DNA of 41,805 bases from DASZTV01 sp035547515 (GTDB taxonomy: Bacteria > Actinomycetota > Actinomycetes > JAFAQI01). The stretch covers positions 1 through 41,805 of the forward strand of contig DASZUS010000006.1 of the NCBI GenBank assembly GCA_035547515.1, read 5' to 3'. Both the position numbers and the translations under genes were made by a program. Below are positions 15,514 to 23,993 of the stretch, piece by piece (within the stretch, counting starts at the first letter, position 1; each line of letters starts with the position of its first letter). Under the pieces are notes generated by a model. The model worked only from the letters and a program-made list of their open reading frames with translations, ran no database searches and was not told the DNA's origin.

Positions 15514-17055
15514 GTGGGGAGTCATACCGCGCACGCGGAGCGTATTGCGGCTCGGCGGCGCTGGTGGGGGACCGGCAGGGCGGTGCTGGTCCGCACGACG
15601 GTCAGCCTCATCACCTCGCTGCTGGTGCTCAACGTCCTTGGTGCCATCGCGACCGGACTGGTCGCCGTCTTCGTGGTGCCGGAGCCGCGGCACCTCAAAG
15701 CCGACGCCAGCCTGACGACGTACATCGTGCTGGCCGCGGTCTACTTCGTCCTGGCGATCGTCGTCGGGGTCGCGATGGGCGTCCGGTCGCTGTCGAGCCT
15801 GGCCGAGTGGCTGCCCTCAGAGCGGCCGCCGACCCCCGAGCAGCAGCTGCGCGTCCTGCGCGGGCCGCGCAGCCTCTCGCGCGGCCTCGGCGTGCTCTGG
15901 CTCGGGGCGACCGTGCTGTTCGGCGCGGTGACCCTGCACTACTCCGGGGACGCCGCGCTGCGCATTGCGGCCATCATCGCCCTGGGCGGGGTCATCACCG
16001 TCGCCGTCGCCTTCCGCCTCACCGAGCGCCTGCTCCGCGAGGCTGCCGCCCGCGCGCTGAGCGCATCGGACCACCCGCAGAGCATCGCGCAGTCGGTCGC
16101 GGTGCGCTCGATCATGACCTGGGTGGCCGGGACCGGCGCGCCGGTTTTCGGAGTGGTGTTGCTCGGCGTCGCAAGTCTCGTCGACGGCGTGGGCAGCCGT
16201 CAGCAGCTCGCGATCGCGACGGCAGTGCTCGGCGTCAACTGCCTGCTCGCCGGGTTCCTCACCACGCTGTTCGTCACGCGCGCGACCGCCGACCCGATCA
16301 TCTCGGTACGACGGGCGCTGGCGCGCATCGAGCAAGGTGAGCTGGACGTCTCGGTGCCGGTGTACGACGGGACCGACATCGGCCTGCTGCAGGCTGGCTT
16401 CAACCGGATGGCCGCCGGGCTTCGAGAGCGTGAGCGGCTGCGCGACCTGTTCGGTCGCCACGTCGGCGTCGACGTGGCACGCGAGGCGCTGGAGCACGGG
16501 GTGCAGCTCGGGGGTGAGCAGCGCGACGTCGCGGTGCTCTACATCGACATCGTCGGGTCCACCAAGCTCGCCGCGCGGCTGCCAGCGGTCGAAGTGGTCG
16601 AGCTCCTCAACCGGTTCTTCGCGACGGTCATCGAGGTGGTCGAGGCCGAGGGCGGGTTCATCAACAAGTTCGTTGGCGACGCGGCTCTCGCGATCTTCGG
16701 CGCACCGGTTCCCGATGAGCAACGGCACCTGCGGGCGCTCGACGCCGCGCGCCGCCTCGCCGACCGGGTGGCCGCGGAGGTGCCTGAGGTGGATTTCGGC
16801 ATCGGCGTCGCGTCGGGCAATGCGGTGGCCGGAAACGTCGGCGGGACCAGCCGCTTCGAATACACCGTCATCGGCGACCCGGTGAACGAGGCGGCCCGGC
16901 TCGGTGAGCTCGCCAAGCAGCTGCCAGGTCGGGTGGCCGCCTCCGGCGACACCGTCGATGCCGCCGGTTGCGAGGGCTGGCACAAATCCGACGAAGTAGC
17001 GCTTCGTGGTCGGGCAGTTGCGACGCGCGTGTACCTGCCACGCCTGATTCGCTGA
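15514..17055 (+). CDS. Membrane class III adenylate/guanylate cyclase with HAMP domain
   Basis: Up to 513 residues. It has about six transmembrane helices (within 25-260), a HAMP-like linker (about 262-312: ITRATADPIISV-type start, DGTDIGLLQAGFNRMAAGL), then a cyclase homology domain. Metal-binding aspartates lie in VLYIDIVGSTKLA and in NKFVGDAALAIFGAP. The Lys of NKFVGD and the later EYTVIGDPVNEAAR, with its Asn and Arg transition-state residues, complete the active site, so it should be active, probably making cAMP. The GTG at 15514 begins 1 nt after tRNA-Arg and has no SD; GTG at 15583 follows a GGGGGA tract and is an alternative start that keeps all helices. It lies 31 nt before the livG start, but livG has its own promoter. 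Confidence 0.88.
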   Translation: MGSHTAHAERIAARRRWWGTGRAVLVRTTVSLITSLLVLNVLGAIATGLVAVFVVPEPRHLKADASLTTYIVLAAVYFVLAIVVGVAMGVRSLSSLAEWLPSERPPTPEQQLRVLRGPRSLSRGLGVLWLGATVLFGAVTLHYSGDAALRIAAIIALGGVITVAVAFRLTERLLREAAARALSASDHPQSIAQSVAVRSIMTWVAGTGAPVFGVVLLGVASLVDGVGSRQQLAIATAVLGVNCLLAGFLTTLFVTRATADPIISVRRALARIEQGELDVSVPVYDGTDIGLLQAGFNRMAAGLRERERLRDLFGRHVGVDVAREALEHGVQLGGEQRDVAVLYIDIVGSTKLAARLPAVEVVELLNRFFATVIEVVEAEGGFINKFVGDAALAIFGAPVPDEQRHLRALDAARRLADRVAAEVPEVDFGIGVASGNAVAGNVGGTSRFEYTVIGDPVNEAARLGELAKQLPGRVAASGDTVDAAGCEGWHKSDEVALRGRAVATRVYLPRLIR

Positions 17056-17080
17056 CGCAGCCGCGCTGCGCGGCTATGGT
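17052..17080 (+). promoter_or_regulatory. Promoter of the liv operon, leaderless
   Basis: CTGACG (17052-17057), 17-nt spacer, TATGGT (17075-17080), then 6 nt to the livG GTG at 17087. The -35 overlaps the cyclase stop codon. The same architecture recurs at ettA and the 39993 phosphatase gene. Confidence 0.6.
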
Positions 17081-17086
17081 GCGCCC

Positions 17087-17872
17087 GTGCTGCTAGAGGT
17101 CGAGCACGTCACGGTCCGCTTCGGCGGGCTGACCGCGCTCGCCGACGTCTCCGCATCCGTCGGCGAGGGCGAGGTGGTTGGCGTCATCGGCCCGAACGGC
17201 GCCGGGAAGACGACGCTGTTCAACGTCATCTGCGGCTTCGTCCGGGCCGACGAGGGCTCGCTGACCTGGCGCGGCCAGCCGCTTCGCCGTCACCGGCCGC
17301 ACCAGCTCGCCAAGCTCGGCATCTCCCGAACGCTGCAGGGACTCGGGCTCTACCCGCACATGTCCGCCCTTGACAACGTGATGGTCGGCGCGGACCACAA
17401 CCGCAAGGCAGGCTTTGTCTCCGCGCTGTTCGCGCTGCCGCGAAGCGACCGTGACGAGCGACGACTCCGCGAGCAGGCGATGGCTGCCCTCGGCTCGCTC
17501 GGGATTGCCGACGCAGCCGGTGCGCTTCCCGGCCAGCTGCCGTACGGCGTCCAGAAACGAGTCGCGCTCGCCCGCGCCCTCGTCGCCGAGCCGGCGCTGC
17601 TGCTGCTCGACGAGCCGGCGTCCGGGTTGTCGCCGGCTGAGATGAACGAGCTCGCCGAGCTCGTGCGCGGGCTGAAGTCGCGCACCGCGGTCCTGCTGGT
17701 CGAACACCACATGGACCTGGTAATGGGGGTGTGCGACCGGATCGTCGTTCTCGACTTCGGCCGATGCATCGCCACCGGCACCCCGGAGCAGGTTCGCAGC
17801 GACCCGAAGGTGCTGGAGGCCTACCTCGGCGAGCAGATCGACGAGTCCACCGCAGAGGTGAGCGGTGAGTAG
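17087..17872 (+). CDS. livG: Branched-chain amino acid-type ABC transporter ATPase LivG
   Basis: 261 residues. Walker A is GPNGAGKTT (about 42-50). The LivG/BraF-type NVICGFVRADEGSLTWRGQ insert and ISRTLQGLGLYPHMSALDNVMVG follow. The signature reads LPYGVQKRVALARAL, typical of LivG where the usual LSGGQ is degenerate, and Walker B is LLLLDEPASGL with H-loop VEHHMDLVM. It pairs with LivF to energise a HAAT-family importer. The GTG start is set 6 nt after a -10 hexamer. It overlaps livF by 8 nt. Confidence 0.93.
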   Translation: MLLEVEHVTVRFGGLTALADVSASVGEGEVVGVIGPNGAGKTTLFNVICGFVRADEGSLTWRGQPLRRHRPHQLAKLGISRTLQGLGLYPHMSALDNVMVGADHNRKAGFVSALFALPRSDRDERRLREQAMAALGSLGIADAAGALPGQLPYGVQKRVALARALVAEPALLLLDEPASGLSPAEMNELAELVRGLKSRTAVLLVEHHMDLVMGVCDRIVVLDFGRCIATGTPEQVRSDPKVLEAYLGEQIDESTAEVSGE

Positions 17873-18584
17873 CCCGCTCACCCTCGACGGGGTCGTCACG
17901 GCGTACGGCGCGGTGCGTGCCCTCGACGGCGTGAGCCTTTCGGTGCCGGTCGGCCAGATCACCGCCGTCCTCGGCGCGAACGGCGCAGGCAAGACCACAC
18001 TGCTACGGACCGTCAACGGGCTGGTCCGGCCCAGCGCGGGGACGATCACCTACGACGGGCACAACCTGGTCGGCGCGCCGGTCGACCGGGTCGTGACCTA
18101 CGGGATCGCGCACGTGCCCGAGGGTCGCGGCGTGATCACCGAGCTGACAGTCGAGGAGAACCTGCGCCTCGGCGGCCTCTGGCGTCCAGACCGGCGTATG
18201 TCGACGGCGGCCGGCCTCGACGAGGTCTACGCGATGTTCCCGCCGCTGGCCGAGCGGCGCGGCAAGTCCGCGGACACGCTGTCCGGCGGTGAGCGGCAGA
18301 TGCTCGCGATCGGCCGTGCCCTGATGAGCCGGCCGACGCTGATGCTGCTCGACGAGCCGTCGCTCGGGCTGGCGCCGAGGGTGACCGCGCAGATCATGGC
18401 CACCCTCAAGCGACTGAGCCAGCAGCAAGGCCTGACGGTGGTGCTGGTCGAGCAGAACGCCCGCAGCGCCCTCTCGGTCGCCGACACGGCAGTGGTGCTC
18501 AACCTCGGCAAGGTCGTGGCGCAGGGCGATGCGGGCGAGCTAGCCGCCGACGAGAAGCTTCGACATGCCTACCTGGGCTTCTGA
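17865..18584 (+). CDS. livF: Branched-chain amino acid-type ABC transporter ATPase LivF
   Basis: 239 residues, the normal LivF size. Walker A is GANGAGKTT and the LivF-typical IAHVPEGRGVITELTVEENLRLG precedes the signature LSGGERQMLAIGRALM. Walker B is LMLLDEPSLGLAP and the H-loop is VEQNARSAL, where Gln-Asn replaces the His region as is normal for LivF. It starts within the last codons of livG and is followed after 15 nt by livH. It forms the ATPase heterodimer with LivG. Confidence 0.94.
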   Translation: MSSPLTLDGVVTAYGAVRALDGVSLSVPVGQITAVLGANGAGKTTLLRTVNGLVRPSAGTITYDGHNLVGAPVDRVVTYGIAHVPEGRGVITELTVEENLRLGGLWRPDRRMSTAAGLDEVYAMFPPLAERRGKSADTLSGGERQMLAIGRALMSRPTLMLLDEPSLGLAPRVTAQIMATLKRLSQQQGLTVVLVEQNARSALSVADTAVVLNLGKVVAQGDAGELAADEKLRHAYLGF

Positions 18585-18599
18585 GGGGGTGCGCCTGCC

Positions 18600-19484
18600 G
18601 TGAACTTCCTCAACGACGTCATCTACGGCGCGGCCAACGGCTTCATCTACGCGGCCGTCGCGTTGGCCCTCGTTCTCATCTGGCGCTCGACCCGGATCGT
18701 GAACTTCGCCCAGGGCGGCATGGTCATGGTCACGACGTTCGTCGCGTGGGACCTCGTCGTCGAGCACAACCAGAGCTACTGGGTCGGGCTGGTCGTCGCG
18801 ATGCTGGCCGGGCTGGTCCTCGGCGGAGCGGTCGAGCGCATCCTGATCCGGCCGGTCGAGAACGGGCCCCCGCTGAACCCGGTCATCGTCGCACTCGGCC
18901 TGCTGCTCGTGCTCGAAGGCGGCGCCGGGATGATCTGGGGCAACAACAACAACACGTTCCCGGCGCAGTTCTCCCTCGTCTACTACCACGCCGGCCATCA
19001 GGTCATCCTGTTCAACTCCGACCTGCTGTTCGTCGTGATCTCCGTCGTCGTGATCGCGCTCCTGCTCTACCTGCTGTTCCAGCGCACCCCGATCGGGCTG
19101 CGGATGCGAGCGGCCGCGTTTAACCCCGAGGTCGCTCGGCTGCTCGGGGTGCCGGTGAGCCGGTTGCTGACCCTGGGGTGGGCTCTGGCTGCCGTGGTCG
19201 GTGCCGTCGCGGGTGTGCTGATTGCCGGCATACCCGGCAACTACGTCAGCCCCAATGGGTTCGACGGCCTGCTGATCCTCGGCTTCACCGCAGCGGTGAT
19301 CGGCGGGCTCGACTCGCCCATCGGAGCGGTCGTCGGCGGCCTGCTGCTCGGCATCGTGCTGCAGGTGCTCGACGGCTACGTCAGCAACGACATCGACAGC
19401 ATGTTTGTCTTGCTCCTGCTGCTGGCAGTCCTCATGGTCCGGCCCAATGGCCTGTTCACCAGGCACCAGGAGCGCCGGGTATGA
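18600..19484 (+). CDS. livH: Branched-chain amino acid-type ABC transporter permease LivH
   Basis: 294 residues, all typical of LivH: FLNDVIYGAANGFIYAAVALALVLIWRSTRIVNFAQG at the start, AVERILIRPVENGPPLNPVIVALGLLLVLEG, then a permease core with RTPIGLRMRAAAFNPEVARLLGV (the ATPase-contact loop) and GGLDSPIGAVVGGLLLGIV. About eight membrane helices. The GTG start at 18600 follows GAGGGGG at the end of livF. The stop overlaps a small ATG reading frame (ATGA at 19481-19484) that precedes livM. Confidence 0.93.
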   Translation: MNFLNDVIYGAANGFIYAAVALALVLIWRSTRIVNFAQGGMVMVTTFVAWDLVVEHNQSYWVGLVVAMLAGLVLGGAVERILIRPVENGPPLNPVIVALGLLLVLEGGAGMIWGNNNNTFPAQFSLVYYHAGHQVILFNSDLLFVVISVVVIALLLYLLFQRTPIGLRMRAAAFNPEVARLLGVPVSRLLTLGWALAAVVGAVAGVLIAGIPGNYVSPNGFDGLLILGFTAAVIGGLDSPIGAVVGGLLLGIVLQVLDGYVSNDIDSMFVLLLLLAVLMVRPNGLFTRHQERRV

Positions 19485-19537
19485 GCGCCGGCGAAGCCGG
19501 CGCTGCCACTGGGCGGTGGGCGGGGTGGCGGACGTGA
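19481..19537 (+). other. 18-codon minicistron linking livH and livM
   Basis: An ATG overlaps the livH stop (ATGA), the frame reads MSAGEAGAATGRWAGWRT, and its TGA overlaps a GTG (19534) in the livM frame as GTGA. It could pass terminating ribosomes from livH to livM. It may equally be chance, or mark a livM N-terminus shifted by an indel. Confidence 0.3.
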
Positions 19538-20619
19538 GTGCGCTGCGGCGTTCCACGCTGCTGCGCAGCCTGTTGATCGCCGTCGTCGCGGCACTCGTGC
19601 TGTTCGGGATCAGCGAGCTGGTGGGGGAGTACCGCAACTCCCAGCTCGCTAGCGTCGCGCTCAACTTCTGCGCGATCGCTGGCCTGACCGTGTTGATCGG
19701 CCGGTCGGGACAGGTCTCGCTCGGCCACGGCGCGTTCCTGTTCGTCGGCGGCTACACCGTCGCCCTGATGCTCAAGCACCACACGTTCCCGAACTCGCCC
19801 ACCACCAACAAGCTGTTCATCCTGGCGCTGCTCGTCGCCGTCGCGGTGTCCGCGGCGGTGGGCGCGCTCGCCGGTCTGGCGGCGGCCAGGCTTCGCGGTC
19901 CCTACCTCGCCGGGGTGACGCTCGCGCTCGCCCTCGGGCTGCCGGAGCTCCCGACGTACTCGCACCTGTCCGGCTGGCTGGGCGGCCACACCGGTCTGGT
20001 CGTCAACATCCCGAACTCGCTGGACAACGTCGACTTCGCGCGCTGGCAGGCCTGGATCTGCTGCGCCTGCGCCGTCATCACGCTGTTCCTGCTCTACAAC
20101 CTGATTCACAGCCGGGTCGGCCGCGCCTTCGAGGCGGTCCGCGACGACGAGGTCGCGGCCTCGCTCGCCGGGTTGTCGGTCGCGCGGGTCCAGGTGCTGG
20201 CCTTCGTCGTCAGCGCCGCGGCGGCCGGGCTTGCCGGCGGGCTCTACGCGCTCACCGCCGGCCAGGTCGACCCGCTGTCGTTCCCCCTGACGCTCTCGCT
20301 CGACCTGCTCGCGGCCTCCGTCATCGGCGGGTTGGGCACGTTGTCGGGAGCGGCGTACGGCGCGGTGCTGATCACCTTCCTGCCGAGCTGGGCGCAGGAC
20401 GTGTCCGGCCTGTCCGCGACCTCGAAGGTCGGGGCGAACCTGCCGACGACGATCTTCGGGCTCGCGCTCGTCGTGTCGATGCTGCTGCTGCCCAACGGCA
20501 TCCAGGGCCTGCTCAGTTCGATAACACGTCGGCTACGAAACGGTGCAGCGCCTATGCATCGAACCGCATTCGGAATAAGTTCCCGCGCAGGCAATCTCCA
20601 CGATCGGGAGGACACATGA
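19534..20619 (+). CDS. livM: Branched-chain amino acid-type ABC transporter permease LivM
   Basis: 361 residues from GTG 19534; GTG 19525 and 19516 in the same frame are alternatives. The open frame continues further upstream only inside livH. LivM motifs are FCAIAGLTVLIGRSGQVSLGHGAFLFVGGY, a GPYLAGVTLALALGLPEL segment, and the ATPase-contact loop RVGRAFEAVRDDEVAASLAGLSVARVQVLAFVVSAAAAGLAGGLYAL. About ten membrane helices. The C-terminus has an unusual hydrophilic extension of about 30 residues after IQGLLSSI. The stop overlaps the binding-protein start (ATGA at 20616-20619). Confidence 0.9.
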   Translation: MSALRRSTLLRSLLIAVVAALVLFGISELVGEYRNSQLASVALNFCAIAGLTVLIGRSGQVSLGHGAFLFVGGYTVALMLKHHTFPNSPTTNKLFILALLVAVAVSAAVGALAGLAAARLRGPYLAGVTLALALGLPELPTYSHLSGWLGGHTGLVVNIPNSLDNVDFARWQAWICCACAVITLFLLYNLIHSRVGRAFEAVRDDEVAASLAGLSVARVQVLAFVVSAAAAGLAGGLYALTAGQVDPLSFPLTLSLDLLAASVIGGLGTLSGAAYGAVLITFLPSWAQDVSGLSATSKVGANLPTTIFGLALVVSMLLLPNGIQGLLSSITRRLRNGAAPMHRTAFGISSRAGNLHDREDT

Positions 20620-21956
20620 TCAAGGCACCACTGCGGCTTGCCGCACTCGGTGCGGTGGCGGCGCTCGGGCTCGCTGCGTGCGGCAGCAGCAGCAGCGGCG
20701 GCAGCGGCAGCGGGACCCCCACCAACTCCAGCAGCTCCGGTGCGAACACCGCGTCCGCTCCAGGCGTGACCGCGACGACGGTGACGATCGGCAGCCACCA
20801 GCCGCTCACCGGCGTTGCCGCTCCCGGCTACGACGAGATCGCCCCGGCGGCCAACGCGTACTTCCAGTACATCAACGCCAACGGCGGCATCAACGGGCGC
20901 ACCATCAAGTACACCTACCTCGACGACGCCTACGACCCGACCAAGACAGTCGCCGACGTGCACAAGCTCGTCGAGCAGGACAAGGTCTTCGCGATCTTCA
21001 ACGGTCTCGGCACTCCCACTCACGAGGCGGTGGTTCCCTTCCTGAACCAGCAGAAGGTGCCGGACCTGTTCGTCGCGTCCGGCTGCCTGTGCTGGAACAA
21101 CCCGAGCGCCGACCCGGAGACCTTCGGTTGGCAGCCCGACTACACCCGCGAGGGCAAGATCCTCGGCGCCTACATCAAGCAGCACTACGCGGGCGACAAG
21201 ATCGCGGTGTTCGCGCAGGGCGACGACTTCGGCCACAACGGCGTGAAGGGCCTCGAGGACGAGATCAGCACGAGCGACGTCGCGACCGTGCAGTACTACA
21301 ACCCGACCAACACCACGGTCACGCCGCTCGTGCAGAACATCGCCCAGTCGGGTGCGCAGGTCGTCGTCTCCTTCAGCGTCCCGGCGTTCACCGCGCTCTA
21401 CGAGCTGACCGCGGCCCAGCTGAAGTTCCAGCCCAAGGCGCTGGTCGTCAGCAACGTCGGGTCCGACCCGATCACGCTCTCCGGCCTGCTGACGCAGTTC
21501 TCGAAGGGTGCGGTGAAGGGCAAGGACCTGATCCAGGGGATCATCACCGACGGATACCTCGCCTCCCCGTCGGATCCGACCAACAGCTGGATCCAGCTGT
21601 TCAAGAAGATCCACGACAAGTACATCCCGAAGCTGCCCTTCGACGGCAACGTCGAGTACGGCATGGCCGCGGCGTACACGTTCGCGGAGGCCCTGAAGGC
21701 GGCAGGCCAGAACCCGACCCGCGACAGCCTGGTACAGGCGGTCGAGGCCGGGGGCTTCAGCGGTCCGGGCCTGGTGCCGTTCGGCTACTCCTCGACCGAC
21801 CACTCCGGCTACATCGGGACCCAGATCGGCGTCATCAAGGGGCTGGCGATCAGCCCGATCGGTACGCCGGAGACCACCGATGACGGCACGGGTCCGATCA
21901 CGCCGTACACGACGCCGCAGCCCACGGCGCCGGCGAACGGCATCCCGAACGACTGA
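20616..21956 (+). CDS. ABC transporter substrate-binding lipoprotein, LivK/HAAT family
   Basis: 446 residues. The lipoprotein signal is MIKAPLRLAALGAVAALG, then LAAC with Cys22 as lipidation site and a Ser/Gly-rich linker. A type I periplasmic binding fold (Peripla_BP_6) follows: VTIGSHQPLTGVAAPGYDEI, NGGINGRTIKYTYLDDAYDPTKTVADVHKLVEQDKVFAI, and a hinge region with GDDFGHNG. A Cys pair in ASGCLCWNN is shared by an actinobacterial subgroup of these proteins. The substrate cannot be read from the sequence; branched-chain amino acids, other amino acids or amides are possible. It is the last gene of the operon and is followed by a strong hairpin. Confidence 0.92.
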   Translation: MIKAPLRLAALGAVAALGLAACGSSSSGGSGSGTPTNSSSSGANTASAPGVTATTVTIGSHQPLTGVAAPGYDEIAPAANAYFQYINANGGINGRTIKYTYLDDAYDPTKTVADVHKLVEQDKVFAIFNGLGTPTHEAVVPFLNQQKVPDLFVASGCLCWNNPSADPETFGWQPDYTREGKILGAYIKQHYAGDKIAVFAQGDDFGHNGVKGLEDEISTSDVATVQYYNPTNTTVTPLVQNIAQSGAQVVVSFSVPAFTALYELTAAQLKFQPKALVVSNVGSDPITLSGLLTQFSKGAVKGKDLIQGIITDGYLASPSDPTNSWIQLFKKIHDKYIPKLPFDGNVEYGMAAAYTFAEALKAAGQNPTRDSLVQAVEAGGFSGPGLVPFGYSSTDHSGYIGTQIGVIKGLAISPIGTPETTDDGTGPITPYTTPQPTAPANGIPND

Positions 21957-21972
21957 CGTCGGAGCCTTCCTG

Positions 21973-22009
21973 GTGATGGCCGGTCCGGATCTTCCGGGCC
22001 GGCCATCAC
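21973..22009 (+). terminator. Long hairpin terminator of the liv operon
   Basis: GTGATGGCCGG pairs perfectly with CCGGCCATCAC, and after one T-G pair CCGGA pairs with TCCGG around a 3-nt loop: 17 bp in all. There is no U-tract, as is common in actinobacteria. It lies 16 nt past the stop. Confidence 0.75.
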
Positions 22010-22032
22010 TGCCTATGCGCGAAGATGTCGGC

Positions 22033-23103
22033 GTGACCGACCAGCTGGCAGAGCTCACCGAACAGGCCGTCCCTCGCGAGGCTGTCGGCCGCTACCTTGC
22101 CGAACAGCTCGGCGACGACGGCTGGCGGGACTGCTCCCTGCAGCTGATCGCCGGCGGCAAGTCGAACCTGACCTTCGGTGTCACGGCGTCCGCGGGTGAG
22201 GCGGTGCTTCGCCGGCCGCCGCTGTCCAACCGGCTGCCGACCGCGCACGACATGGGCCGCGAGCACCGGGTCATGACCGCGCTGTGGCCGACCGCCGTAC
22301 CCGTCCCGAAGACGCTCGCGCTCTGCACCGACGAGGCCGTCATAGGCGCGCCGTTCTATGTCATGGACCGCGTCGCCGGGCACATCGTCCGCGACGCGCT
22401 GCCCGACGGCTACGCCGCCTCGCACGAGGAGCGGGCGGCGATCGCCTACGGGCTGATCGAGGTGCTCGCCGACCTGCACGCGGTCGACCCGGCGGCGGTC
22501 GGCCTGGCGGACTACGGAAGGCCAGACGGGTACCTCGCACGGCAGATCCGCCGGTGGACCTCGCAGTGGGAGGCCACCCGGGATGCGATCCAGGCGACGG
22601 GCAGCGACCTCGACCAGCTCGCGACGCGGCTCTCCGAGGCCGTACCGAGCTCGCCGACCGGCCCCATCGTGCACGGCGACTACCGGATGGACAACGTCCT
22701 GCTCGACCCGACCACACCGGGCAAGGTGGCGGCGGTGCTCGACTGGGAGCTCTCGACCCTGGGTGACCCGCTGGCCGACCTCGGGCTTTTCTTCATCTAC
22801 TGGCAGGACGCAGGAGACGAGACCAGCGAGCTGACCGCGGGAATCCTGCCGACCGTGACGACGCTGCCCGGCTTCCCGAAGCGCCGCGAGCTGCTCGACC
22901 GCTACGCGCAGCGAAGCGGCCGCGACCTGTCCGAGATCCCGTGGTACGTCGGCTTCGCTTGCTTCAAGCTCGCGGTGATCGTGGCCGGGGTGGCCGCCCG
23001 CGGCATGGCGGGCGCGATGATCGGCGACGGCTTCGTGGAGATGGCCGCGCGGATCTCGCCGCTGGTCAACGCCGGCCACCAAGCCCTCACCGACGGCGTC
23101 TGA
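22033..23103 (+). CDS. APH-family phosphotransferase
   Basis: 356 residues from GTG 22033; the in-frame ATG at 22015 is an alternative but lies 5 nt after the terminator hairpin with no SD. It is a protein-kinase-like fold of the aminoglycoside phosphotransferase superfamily, closest to the 'phosphotransferase family protein'/ACAD10-type group that often accompanies acyl-CoA dehydrogenases. Seen: LIAGGKSNLTFGV (nucleotide-binding strand), VLRRPP (Lys replaced by Arg as is common in this group), REHRVMTAL, the catalytic loop IVHGDYRMDNVLLD and the metal-binding VLDWELSTLGDPLADLGL. Real substrates are unknown; antibiotic resistance is not implied. It is tail-to-tail with the SDR gene. Confidence 0.85.
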   Translation: MTDQLAELTEQAVPREAVGRYLAEQLGDDGWRDCSLQLIAGGKSNLTFGVTASAGEAVLRRPPLSNRLPTAHDMGREHRVMTALWPTAVPVPKTLALCTDEAVIGAPFYVMDRVAGHIVRDALPDGYAASHEERAAIAYGLIEVLADLHAVDPAAVGLADYGRPDGYLARQIRRWTSQWEATRDAIQATGSDLDQLATRLSEAVPSSPTGPIVHGDYRMDNVLLDPTTPGKVAAVLDWELSTLGDPLADLGLFFIYWQDAGDETSELTAGILPTVTTLPGFPKRRELLDRYAQRSGRDLSEIPWYVGFACFKLAVIVAGVAARGMAGAMIGDGFVEMAARISPLVNAGHQALTDGV

Positions 23104-23112
23104 GCCCCCGCG

Positions 23113-23844
23113 TCAGCGCAGGCTGAGGCCGCCGTCGATCACCCAGACCTGACCGGTGACGTAGGGCGAGTCGACGAAGGTCTGCACCACCTCGGCCACG
23201 TCTTCCGGCACCGCGGCGCGCTGCATCGGCGCCACGACCTTGATCGCCTCGTGCAGGTCACCCCACTCGGCGGTCCACGGAGTGTCGACCAGGCCAGGCG
23301 CGACCGCGTTGACGCGGACCGCCGGGGCGAGCGTGTTGGCCAGCAGCGCCGTCAGGTGATGCAGGGCGGCCTTGCTCACCGCGTAGGGCACGGACGATCC
23401 GGTCGGGCGGACGCCCGCGAGTGAGCCGACGTTGACGATGCAGCCGGCGCCCGACTCCCGCAGGTGCGGGATGGCCGCCACCGTGATCTGCCAGGTGCCG
23501 ACGACGTTGACGTCGTAGAGCCGCCGGAACACCTCCGGGGACGCCGCCTGGAAGTCGTCGTGCGGGATCCGGACCGTCGTACCGGCGTTGTTGACGAGTA
23601 CGTCGAGGCGACCGAAGCGCGCAACTGTCTCGTCGACGAGCCGCTGCGCGTCGCCGGCGTCTGCGATGTCGCCCTGCAGGTAGTGCGCGCGCTCCTCGCC
23701 CAGCTCCGCGACCATCGCCATGCCGGCGTCGACCGACTTGACCGAGTTGACGACGACGCGCAGCCCGTTGGCCACGAATCGCTCGACGACGGCCTTGCCG
23801 ATGCCGGACGTCGAACCGGTCACGAGTGCAACGCGATCGCTCAT
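23113..23844 (-). CDS. Short-chain dehydrogenase/reductase
   Basis: 243 residues from ATG 23844; the longer open frame upstream is shadow sequence. Classical SDR: cofactor motif TGSTSGIG (9-16), NNAG (86-89), catalytic Ser142, Tyr155 and Lys159 (YAVSK), and the C-terminal VTGQVWVIDGGLSLR. NADP preference is likely but not certain. The substrate is unknown, although the sequence resembles FabG/gluconate-dehydrogenase-type enzymes. No SD is visible; a CAGCGT hexamer lies 7 nt before the ATG. Confidence 0.9.
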   Translation of the reverse strand: MSDRVALVTGSTSGIGKAVVERFVANGLRVVVNSVKSVDAGMAMVAELGEERAHYLQGDIADAGDAQRLVDETVARFGRLDVLVNNAGTTVRIPHDDFQAASPEVFRRLYDVNVVGTWQITVAAIPHLRESGAGCIVNVGSLAGVRPTGSSVPYAVSKAALHHLTALLANTLAPAVRVNAVAPGLVDTPWTAEWGDLHEAIKVVAPMQRAAVPEDVAEVVQTFVDSPYVTGQVWVIDGGLSLR

Positions 23845-23993
23845 GGCGGACACGCTGGCACATCCGCACCCACAGCAGCGGCCCGGGGCCCGGGCGTCCA
23901 CACCGCTCGCGCGGGGTCGGCGGTGCTGTCGGCGGCCGCCGAGACGTTGAGCGCGCCGGTGAGCGCCGGCCACTTCGACGACTGGAGCGAACG

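Noticed and set aside
20244..22058. 604-codon minus-strand frame opposite the liv binding protein
   Set aside because: It has a shadow composition (Arg, Asp, Val, Gly) and no motif, whereas the plus strand encodes an unmistakable lipoprotein.
22033..23103. Aminoglycoside resistance gene
   Set aside because: The APH fold is present, but this branch is a general phosphotransferase group often linked to acyl-CoA metabolism; there is no resistance context.
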